Shown here in pieces: positions 1-10,700 of a DNA stretch of 64,000 nucleotides (the first letter of the stretch is position 1; every line of letters begins with the position of its first letter). The stretch comes from Lithospermum erythrorhizon (taxonomy: Eukaryota; Streptophyta; Magnoliopsida; Boraginales; Boraginaceae). The notes below the pieces were generated by a model. It made no database searches, was not told the origin of the DNA, and saw only the letters and a list, made by a program, of their open reading frames with translations. Made by a program: the position numbers and the translations under genes. The stretch spans positions 124,001 to 188,000 of the forward strand of contig JADFUC010000841.1 in the NCBI GenBank assembly GCA_019722365.1. Reading direction: 5' to 3'.

Positions 1-560
1 TCGTTTGCATGTTGAGTGTGAGCAGACGGTTTGTCATTTCACATTTCTGATGAATTCTTGGATTGATTTGAATTATGAGGCGATTGTCCTGTTGGTATGT
101 ATTATCCTTTCTCCATGAGTTGACATGATGATATTACTTTTCAAAGCGGTATATAATAGACATCATTTATACACTTCTTATTACCATTCTTTATGCAGAT
201 CATTATGCACTTTCCACTTTTACTGCGGTTTTGACAAGTCTGAAGTGACTTCTCCCATTGATAATAAATCGTTATCTCAAAGTAAATAATTCTTTTGGCC
301 GCAGCGTATGATTCTTTGGCTTTTATGATCAGATACCAAATATTTCTATTGCGTTCCTCGTTTCCTTCTTGAAGGAATGCGTCTCCGTCATCTTTCTCTT
401 TTCATCTCTTGTTGTGGAAATGATTTCTTTCTTTCACTTTAGGGTTGATCTCGTTTATATTTGAAATGGCCAGATGCATTGTAAATTATAACAAAATAAG
501 ACTTGTCATGATGGTGAAAACACCTGTACAAAATACTTTGGATCTACACGATCGAGGCTA
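1..560. other. AT-rich sequence, no gene recognised
   Basis: No open frame of useful length and no recognisable domain is seen here. It adjoins the Copia gag remnant that follows and may be part of the same decayed element. The window begins inside whatever this is, so a gene tail cannot be excluded. Confidence 0.4.
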
Positions 561-569
561 AAAAGTTTT

Positions 570-1310
570 CATTTTAAACTTATCAAAGGTTGTCATGATT
601 CCGTATCACTGATCTATTTCTATAGTTACCTCTATAGCCACCATAATTTCCTCTTCCTCGTACATAACTGTTATTACCTTGATCCTACTTTCTGGTGACA
701 CACTTACTTGGCCTTTCTAAGTTATCAATGTCATCATATTGATTCATTCGCTGTTCATGGGCTTGTAGAGAACCCACAAGCTCATCAATCAAAATTGTAG
801 ATAAATCTTTTGACTCCTCGATTGATGTGGCAGCCTTAATCAAATTTTACTTGTGCTGTGAAGGCTTTTCAATAGCTATAAACATCATGAGACTTTTAAA
901 AGCGTTCCTTTCATTTCATTTGTCACCATTTTCAGCAGGTGACATACTGTTAAACATTCTCGACCTTTGCAACTTTATATTGCGAAATCAACTGCGAGAG
1001 AGTATTTGGAAGCAGTACCTTTTTACTTTTAACACCTTGAAATGATTTTGCTTGTAAAATCTCAGCCACATGATGTGTTTGCCTCGATATTTGTGTGAGT
1101 TGATTCGTCAACACCTTGAAAAATTTAGAATAATGCCTTCTTGTCCTTTTTTCAAGGAATCTTTGCATTTTTCTGGCATTATTAGAGTTCTTCAGCGGAG
1201 TGGATTTTGGCTCGGTATGCAAAATCTTGACTATGTCGAGATCTCTTTGTTAAGTGAACATTTGTATATTCAGTTCCATGAATTTGTGGCCGACAATTTT
1301 GGAATTTGAG
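570..1310 (-). pseudogene. Copia gag (UBN2-type) remnant
   Basis: Read on the minus strand, 725-830 gives the conserved gag block A-A-T-S-I-E-E-S-K-D-L-S-T and then D-E-L-V-G-S-L-Q-A-H-E-Q-R-M, typical of the UBN2/gag domain of Ty1/Copia retrotransposons. Further along the minus strand, near 605-660, is an R-G-R-G-N-Y-G-G-Y-R-G-N-Y stretch, matching the Gly/Arg-rich linker that normally precedes the zinc knuckle. The earlier gag part (950-1222) is readable only in pieces because of frameshifts. No LTR was located, so this is an isolated, non-functional fragment. Family assignment is from remembered motifs; frames and ends are approximate. Confidence 0.6.
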
Positions 1311-2430
1311 GTTGAATCATATTCGCCATTTTATATTTTTATCTTTCGATGAACCTTAACTCTAATACGGCATTGAAAGCGTGATGGTTTAAATAATATA
1401 TATTCTGAAAATGGGTCCACATATATTCCGGGGCGGCCGTGCGGGCTGGCGGCGCACCTCAATGCCGTCACAGGCAACGTCTTGTTGCTGACACACCTCC
1501 TTGTCGTATCTCGTCAAAATTAAGTATATACGGTTCTAAGGGATCTGACTTTACCTAATCAACCGACTTTATAAAGATTACTTTTTTGACGAGGGTTGAT
1601 AAGCGTACCGAATAACTTATTGGTCTTATGGTACTATCTTTAGTATCGAGGGGGCGATACAAAAGATATTTATTTAGGTAAAATTTCATGTTATTAGGTA
1701 AGCAGATATAAATTCCGGCATTGCTAGATCTTTTATAAGTCGATGAAGAATCAACCCCCATGGGATTTTTGATGAAGATCTTTCAAATGTGATTTCGCAT
1801 GATGAAGGAATTGATGAAGGATATTGAAGAAATAAACACTCACCTTCGTATATTGTATGTGGTGATAAATAGAACTTTTAACGTCATTGTAAGCTACATT
1901 TATGGAAGACATTGCATGTATATATAGACATGTATCATATGTTTGAGATGAATAAAAGCAGAATACATATATAATAGAATAAGTAAATATAATGTATTAA
2001 ATAGTGGGGTTGTGTATATTGAAAATGAGAATTGTGTATGGTAATATAGCGGATTTTGATATAATTACTACAATATATTGAAAATAATTTCATTGCTACA
2101 ATGAGAACAATATATTGAAAATGAGAAAACATCAAATTTCATTGCTTTCTGATTGTGTATGGTAATACGGATTTTGATTCTCCTACCATGACCCCCCTCC
2201 CAATTCTTTCATAGGTATAGAGTAATATCAGCATTAGTTCTTTGGACTAACCTGAGTGGTTTTAATTGATTGTGATTATTATTGTATTGTGGTTGTTATA
2301 TCTGTTCTTTGGAAACTTGACTAGTGTTTAGAGGTGAATTCATAGGTAACTTGTTTCAGCATACTTAACAACGAGGTTTACTTAATAAGGATAGCCTCTT
2401 ACATCTGCTGGCGTCATTTTGTATTAAAAA
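1311..2430. other. AT-rich intergenic DNA
   Basis: Contains a short GC-rich patch (about 1428-1480) in otherwise AT-rich sequence, plus a duplicated phrase of the type ATTGTGTATGGTAATA near 2030 and 2150. No supported gene. The short open frames here have no recognisable similarity. Confidence 0.4.
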
Positions 2431-4300
2431 ATGACCAGCTTGACGTTAAGCAATCAATTACAGCGGTTTTACAACCGTATTTTTTTTTTTGTGAAAAGAA
2501 AAATTCTAACCCATTCGCGTGTAGAAATACTTGAAATTCCATTGCAAGTGCTTGTTATTTGTTGCAAATGACCTTGAATGTCATTCAAAAGTTTTTGAAG
2601 TTTGTAGCAAACACTTTGAAGCCTATTGCAAACTCACAACCAAATATGAAAATTGTATTAATACTAATTAAAAATAAAATAGTTATGAATTTAAGTATTA
2701 CTTAATATTATCATTACAAGTAGCAAATAATTCCATCAATACTAATTAAAACAAAATCAAACAATAATTATTTCAACAATCAAATACATATATCCAATAC
2801 AATCACACATCTTCATCTTCCGAAACAGCAAAAAAATAATTACATAATAATTTATACTAGACCTAAAGAAGAAAGGCAACATATTAAAACAAATCTAAAG
2901 AAAATATCAAAATGAAAATAGATCTATACAAATTTATGGCTCTTAAGAGCATGCTGAATAAAGAAACAAAAAATCGAACTAGATCTAAACAACAAAGTGA
3001 AATACAAATATTATCAACTCCTAAAGGACTGGTGCTTTTTCATGTTGGTGTTGGGAAGGCAGGGTGGACTCTTGCGGTGTTGATTCGGTGGCGTCTGAGG
3101 TACCATCGGAGTTGTGAAGTCGGTGGCGCTGTGAGGTGGAATATCGTTGAACTAAGATGGAGAGCCGTTGGGAGGTGGAATGTAAGTGGAGAATTATGTT
3201 ACCATAACTCCTTTTTGGAGAGTTTAGGTATTGACTTCCCCACCGCTGTAGAGAGAATTATGTGTATGTTTGTGGGGAAACAATAAAGTGTTGATTGGTT
3301 TCATATTTGGGTTGGATAAATATACCGTTAGATGCTCAAGCTAATCAACAATCTCAAATCATGATTTGTGCCAAACCTTATATCACTTTTAAACCATGGA
3401 TCTTAAATGATTAGTGGCTACAAAAGCTTGAATTTTAAGGATGTGGATTGTGCTTTTATATGTTCACAAATTTATTGTTAACTTCAATTTATTTGTGATT
3501 TTAATTTAGAAAATTTGTTAATTACTTATATTCTTCCATCATTCTTCATAAAATTTATTTGTTATTTTTTATAAATTTTAAATTAGTGGAAAAATTTATA
3601 TTTATTAGCATCCATGTAAAATTAAATTTACTTCCAAAAAATCAACGTTATATCAATATAGTAACATAAAAAGAATGATTATAATATAAAATTAAATGTG
3701 TATTATACATTGTGAATACATTAAGTGAATAAAACATATGCAATTCTTATCAAGTATATATCATTGGTTTAATATATAAATTCTTTCATGTGTATACTTA
3801 ATAAGTATTTATTTATAAACTTCTTTGATGTTACAAGTTCAATGGTATTTATTATTATCATTGCATGTTATCTAAGATAATATTATGAACAAACTACTAA
3901 CGTATTTAGACATTATGAATACATTGAATGAATTAAACATATTCAATTATTAGCATGTATATATTATTTATTTTAATAGATAAATTACCCATATGGTATA
4001 ATAATATTATTATAAACTTCTTATTTTTATATTTAAAGAAGAAATCAAGAATTATCAGGTTAGAACCAATGTGACACGGACCTTATGAAACTTAATTTTA
4101 ATATAGTAATTTATAACTAGGGGCACGATATTGGTAAATAACTCACGATACTAATTAATAAATTGAACAACAACTTCTTCCAACAATACATATATCAGTA
4201 AAATTGAAAAATATATTTAATTCCACATGAATTTATCATCATGTTGAAATACATATTAGTAATAACTTTGTTATGAACTTATTGTATTAATTTCAAAGAA
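2431..4300. other. AT-rich sequence, possibly body of a CACTA element
   Basis: No transposase or other coding domain was recognised. A 124-codon + frame at 2912-3286 exists but resembles nothing known. Because a CACTA-like right terminus lies at 4771, part of this stretch may be the body of a non-autonomous CACTA element, but a matching left terminus was not found. Confidence 0.3.
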
Positions 4301-4771
4301 GAAAACAATAATTACCACCGGTATGCAATAAATTTGCAGCAGGCTTCATTATTTACTGATCTTATCCATGGAAAACCGTTTTCAAAGTCAGGCGACTATG
4401 CGGATAAATTTTGTTGCAATAGTTAGAATCTTCTGACATGTTAAAATATGTAATATTTCAAAAAATCATTGATGTCTTTTTGAAGATTATTAAGCTCCAA
4501 ACAAAGTGTCGCGTTTTTCTGCAGCTAAAGAATAAAATTTAAATTAAATTAAATTAATTAATTCCTTGCAAACTTGTTTACCGGCGAATTTGGAAAGATT
4601 CTAAAGCGGTTACATGTTTCCATTTATGGCTTCGTTGTAACCTTAGACCCGAAATTTTTCTAAGCGGGTATTTGGGCGTCGTTTACCAGAAGTTATGGTA
4701 AACCCGTTGCAGTAATATGTTTTCACGTGAGTTTGTTTTGCCCGTAGCCACTGCTAATTTTTCTAGTAGTG
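4301..4771 (+). mobile_element. CACTA (En/Spm-like) right terminus
   Basis: The sequence ends at 4771 with TTTTTCTAGTAGTG, whose reverse complement starts CACTACTAGAAAAA, very close to the canonical CACTA terminal inverted repeat. The preceding 450 bases repeat short ACCG/CCGT-type phrases (for example TTACCGGCG, GTTTACCAGAAG, GGTAAACCCG), as subterminal regions of such elements do. No transposase frame and no left terminus were found, so this is a truncated or non-autonomous copy. Confidence 0.5.
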
Positions 4772-5300
4772 ATATCGGTCTCATTTTCTTTATATGCCGG
4801 TTCTTATAATAATAAAAAGAAAAATATGTCCTTTACAAATTAGATGGTACATATATGTTGGTTCAACCTGATGATCCCGAATCTATATGTATTGAAATCT
4901 GTAAATCTCTGCGTGAAAACTTGAGTAAAATAACATGCCTGTAGCCATAGTTTTCTTAAAGATATTATTAGATATTGTTTATATTATTGTATTAAATATA
5001 TTATTGGAATTTGATACTTTGATGATTTGATATAATTATAATAGGTATATTGTTAGTTACCTAGAATAGTTGACATTGTGTAGATTGAGTAGAGATTGGA
5101 GTAAATTAATGTATGTGTCAATCAGTACATGATTCAATCTATAAATATAAACAAAGGTCGTGATATTTGATGGCCAGGACAAATAATTATTACTCTAACC
5201 TGTTTCTTATATTCTATCGTGGTAATGGAGGCCTAAAGATCTAAGCAAACTAAAATGCAATTCTGATTAGTGTAGTTAAAAAATAATCTAACATATTTCA
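4772..5300. other. AT-rich spacer
   Basis: No gene, RNA or mobile-element boundary recognised between the CACTA terminus and the next retroelement fragment. Confidence 0.4.
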
Positions 5301-5309
5301 AATAAATGT

Positions 5310-7600
5310 AAAATATTATACACATATTTAAATCTACAAAATATACCAAGGTAAAATGGCGGCATACATACATTTTGAATCCAACCTGTGATGGGTTAAC
5401 TAACCAATTGTGTACAGTAAGCTGACTTTTGCGTCGTCGCGCGCTCACAACGAGGGGTGCTCTGGGCGGTGTATCGCCGAACCCGCGCGTTAGTGGAAAT
5501 CAACACAGCTACCAATTAAACCCGATATGTTACTATGGAATGATCATCGGCGCGGCGTTCGGAAATGCTGGCAGCTGATCCGTTGTAAACTTTCTCTAAA
5601 CGATAGATGCGCTGCCGTCGCGGTGTGCCCGATGCCGTGATAAGTGCACAACTTTTAAAATTGGTTTGATACTTGCTTAGAATTGAATGGTGAGATTAAT
5701 ATTATTTGATTATTATTTGCGTATATAATATACATCTCAAGTAATATACTTGGCATCATGAAAATAAAGCAAATAATGCAGCATTCGGGAGATATATGAT
5801 ATGATCTTAATATAAAAACTCTTCTTAAATTGAACATAGGGTACTTCTGAAGTCTTTACAGAGTGTTGTTAAAGTATAATTATATTTAAATAATTATTCC
5901 AAGTTAATATGAGTATTTACAAGTATTTATATTAAACTTCACTTTATTTTAATTTTAATATTACATGTAATTTACCGATACTTTAATTAATAAACAAAGT
6001 GGTAATAACTAAAGGAAAACTTTTAATGTTCCCGATACTAGAAGTCATGAAAGTATTTTCATACTCAAATAATAATTAGGTGTGCATTAAAATATGAAAT
6101 TAAAATGCAAAATAAAATCGAATCAAATAAAATTTTAGTTAAGGTAGGATTTTATGGCCAAAAACCTACCTTGTGTGCGTTAAATTGCGCCTTCCGTCCA
6201 CTTGGCCACCCGCCACCTCGTAGCGGCGAGATCGTGACTTCAATGACCGGCCGGCGGCGTCGATCAGATTCGGGCCGCCTGGCGCGCTTCGAGTTCGTTG
6301 CACGATTTAATTAAATCTATTTTCCAAAATTAATTTGAATGACTTAAAATTAACTAAATCACTTGAAATTTGATATTTATATTCTTTTAATCAAAATATC
6401 ATTTTAAGAAAAGGAATTTTCCAAAAATCGTTTCTAGATTTGGTTTTATTCACGATTTAAATCTAAAATAATTAATTTCCAAAATTATTTTGAGGGAATT
6501 AGCAAATTTAAAAAATTCTGGAAAAATTTGTGAAGAATCCTAATTTTTCTTTGAAAAAAATGAGTTCTGTCAAATTCAACTTTTAATACACACGATTAAA
6601 TAGTTTGTTTATTGTTGCAGAAACAAATAAAATCAATCTAACAACCACATAAACATGAAACCAATTATGTTAATTCACATCTACAATTCATATAGTGTAA
6701 AGTAACATAAACAAACTAAAAAAATATTCATTCTAATTACCATGGTCGAATTTATACAAAATTTTATCACATAAAATTAATCCAGTTATTAATGAACAAT
6801 TAATGATGCGTGTTTTAACGGATCTGAATCAAATTATATAAACTTAAAAGGTTTTGATACCACTTTGAAGGGAAAATTCATATACGCCTTGAACAAAAAT
6901 CAAATAAACACATATAAGCAGGATCAACTTGGAATTATATATTTCAAATCTAAATATGAACGCTACGATTGATACCGGCGGAACTACCAGCGGCAAACCT
7001 TTCCGAAGCCTGAAACGGCCAATCCACGATCTCAGCCCAACAAAGAGTAGATGCGCATACAGTTAGTCATGGGGCGAAGGTTTGAATCCAGCGTTAGATT
7101 TTGCACTAGAACAGATAGATTGGATGATAAAATATAATATGAAACTTTGTTCTTTAGGCTTGATATATTCGACCATGGCTGGGGAGGGGGCGAAATTTTC
7201 TTTACTAAGTTTAGGGTTTTTGTTTCCTTCGTCAAATAAACTTCCACGAACCCCTTATATAGCATATAATTAACCCTATGATCCCATCCAAGATTAGTTA
7301 ATGAGTCGTTTAAGATAACATCGTTTAATTAATGCTTGTGAAATTGATTAAACTTGATATGCTGAATTAATTAATCAAACTAACCAAATTAATTAATTTG
7401 AAATTTAAATCAATAATATTTCAAATTTAAGTGTGAATGCTCACGATAGGAATCTCGTTTATTGATGAAATATTATTCAGCGTATGTGTGTGTGTGTAAG
7501 AGGTAAGATATCTGGCTGATTAAAATAATATAATAGGCGAAAATTAACCATTATTATATGAATGGATCCCAATGTCCCAGGCATTTCTGAATATATAGAA
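5310..7600 (-). mobile_element. Copia-like long non-coding retroelement fragment (internal end, PBS, LTR)
   Basis: 5310-5720 matches 30930-31420 of this window (shared phrases include ACATTTTGAATCCA, GTTAGTGGAAATCA and TGGTGAGATTAAT), so both belong to one repeat family. At about 6855-6875 the minus strand reads CTTCAAAGTGGTATCAAAAC, a tRNA-Met-type primer-binding site directly after an LTR end. From 6864 rightwards lies an LTR-like sequence resembling 25360-26354 and 33212-34196, cut off near 7600. No gag or pol frame is visible, which suggests a large retrotransposon derivative or a badly decayed copy. A GC-rich patch at 5450-5640 differs from the paralogue by many small indels. Confidence 0.55.
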
Positions 7601-7665
7601 TATGATTAATTGACCAATCCCAATTAGTTGGTTGATAATTTAAAAAATAAAAATTACATTAATAA

Positions 7666-7673
7666 TATAAAAG
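7666..7673 (+). promoter_or_regulatory. Candidate TATA box of the coiled-coil protein gene
   Basis: TATAAAAG lies 109 bases upstream of the ATG at 7782, a normal distance for a plant core promoter. No other gene is near. It lies less than 100 bases from the end of the retroelement LTR fragment that stops near 7600. Transcription start is not known. Confidence 0.4.
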
Positions 7674-7781
7674 TGGAATTTATTATATTAAAACCATAGT
7701 TATTTTGAAACAAAAAAAAAAACGAATGCAATATGTTTTACTACAAATTGAGGTGAATCCCAAAATTAGAGGACCATTTCC

Positions 7782-10700
7782 ATGGCAGCATCGTTGTTCT
7801 TCGCTTTGATGTTATTTTTGTTCATAATCATCCAAACAACTGCTCAGAGTCTCCCAATTGATCCTCGCCTCCAATTGGAACAAGCAAACCTCAAAATCTC
7901 CCAATTAGGTTTTCTTCTTTTTCACTATTATATGTCCCAAAATATTGTCCACTTTTCAATTTTAAAATTACTTCTATACATGTTGTATAACATTTGGTAA
8001 TACTAGTATTTTTATTATTAATATATATTATGCGTAAATTTGACAACTTCTCAAATCGGACAATTTATTGAGATGGATAGAGTAATAAATTTTGAAATCA
8101 AATTTTTCTATCATGTTTTAAACTTGCTCCGGTTTTTTTTTTTCATTTGACGTTTTCGTTTTTTTTTCTATTATGGTTATGCAGATCAATTAATACTACA
8201 ATATTCGTAGAGTTTATCGAATAGCCTAGTGGAAAAATGCTCTGGCTATTGACCAAAAGGTACAGGATTACGATACAAATACTCGCCGACTAATTATCAA
8301 AACAAAAAAATATTACAATATTCGTAAAATTTGACATTATTTATTGGGATGGATAGAGTAAAATTTTGAAATCAAATTTCTCTATACATGTTGTATAGCA
8401 TTTGGTGAACAAGTAGATTAAATTCTAGTATTTTTTATAGTATCATAGTGCCTTTAATTCAAAATTTAGGTTATGCATATCAATTAATACTACAAATTTG
8501 ACAAGCTATCAAATAGTAGGACAATTTATTGGGATGTAGGGAGTAATAAAGTTGGAAGTCATATAACTGATTGTGACTGGTTATTTATTGTATTTGATGC
8601 AGAAGTTATTTTTGAAGAAAAGATTCGAGATATAAATGCTGTGAATTCATATATTGAACAAAAGGAGAAGGCGATTGAGGCTGCTACTTTGGAAATTAAT
8701 CGCCTTCCAATAGATTTGTTGAGCACTACCAAGGTATATAATCCCGCTCGGATTTGTTAGCTAAATTATTCATTTATTTTGCAACATTTGTTTTTAGTAT
8801 TTTGTCTGTAATTTGTTCCTAGATGAAGTTTGATACATTTAATTGGTGTGTGCTATTTTCTTGAGTAACAAGGTTTATAGTCGCTCTGGCAATTGATCAC
8901 ATCCTAATTGTGTACTCGGTCCAATTTATTTTAATAGATGTTTTAGGTTTACCAGCTGAAGTTTTGACCATGTAGAACCTTTTAGTTATATTACAAAAAA
9001 TTATGAGAAAATAATATTGTAGAAGTATTTTTGAAAAAAAAATCAATGGTATCAATTTCATATATATTGAAATAAGGAATAAAATTAATTTATGTTAATG
9101 ATTTACCTTGTAAACCGAAAACATCAATTACGAATTGTAGGAGGTATGACTTCTGTGAGTAATTTGGTTTTATGTATATATAAGGTTATAAGCTTATGTT
9201 GAGTTTATGGCTTTATGCATCACAAATTCACAGTGATCCTCAGCAAACACTTGGAGGTAGTCAGAATAATCATTGTAGGGATGTTTTTTACTATCTTCTT
9301 AGTGGACCTTACACTCTGCTCTTAGATTTAAATATCATCTGTGCAGTATGATTGTGCTATAAGTTTACGGATATATCATATCGTATGAAAATTGAAAGTA
9401 TCTATATACTCCCTGACTTGTGATCGAATTTATACAGAAACTTCATTTTTTTTCTTGTTAGTGGAGCATAGATATTATCTATTTTTGTTCAAAAAATGGA
9501 TATTTGATACTGATATGATGGCAGGATGACTTATCACAAGCTCAAGAAAGGCTTAATGATCTTGAAAAAGAGGTGAGAAATCCCCCTCATTCCACATTAG
9601 TTTAGCTTACTGGTTTAATTCTTAACTTGTTGAGCAGCCTTTATGAACTTGTATAGGTTCGGCGTCTCTGGGGAGTCGCTAGAGGAAACAATTTTGAGAT
9701 TCACAATCTAGAGTTAAAAGCTCGTGATGCTCAAGAGAGGTGGGAGGCCACCCTGAGTCGAATTGGAAATGTTAGTATTACTTGGTAATCTAATATATAT
9801 ATATATATATATATATTCCTTTTTCTATTTTTTGAAAGTGACATATATGTTCAATTGCTAATGGTCAGTTTAGTGAGTTATTTTCTGTTTAAGTTTTACA
9901 CTAATTTTTACGAGTTTTGTTTTTAAAATCAATTTGAAGTTTGGAGGATCAAAGGGAAAAGTGTTGAACATTGTAATAGGAGAAAATATTTTTCCGATAC
10001 TTTGTTAATGAGCATCACTTGAAATAAATTTGACATCATTATTGGTTGGTTCATGGAATAATAGTTTGTTAAACAATTTTTCTCTCCTTTCTCCATTGTT
10101 TGATTTGCAGATGAATTTTTCAATCCGGTAATTAGTCCATATAAGAAATAAAAGGTAGATTTACTTTGATGGGTGGTCATTGTTTTTAATGTTTCCAAAG
10201 ATCATTCCTGTATGGAAGGGTATTGGTGTTTCAGGCCAGCTCTTGGACAATGGAACAACAAAAGGAAAGGGTAATTGTTTATTGTAGCCTTGTAGGTCTT
10301 GTGGTCTGGTCAAGTCAGAATGATGGTAGATCCATTTGTGCTGCATAAATGATAGTCAAAAGAAGTAAAGAATATAAGATGTAGTTGATGGAATTATTAA
10401 CCTGAAACTCACGTACTAGAAGTTAATATCAACCTAGTTTATAATAATAAATCTTATTTGGAGGGTCTTGGTTTTCACTCCTAGGAAAGAGACGAACAAA
10501 GAGGTCTGAACAGGTTTTCAGGTTTTACAAGATATACTTACTGGAACGTGGAAGCTTTCATGTTCTGAACATACCTCTACCCCCCACCAACCACCATATA
10601 TGCTTATTGTAAAATTTGATAGATAAAACTTAATTGTAAATTATTTAAATTTTTGATAAATTACCGCACTATGTGAGTCGAATTTCAATGACAAAAGGAG

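Noticed and set aside
2912..3286. 124-codon + strand open frame
   Set aside because: No recognisable domain, no promoter or splice context, and basic Trp/Arg-rich content typical of random translation in repeat DNA.
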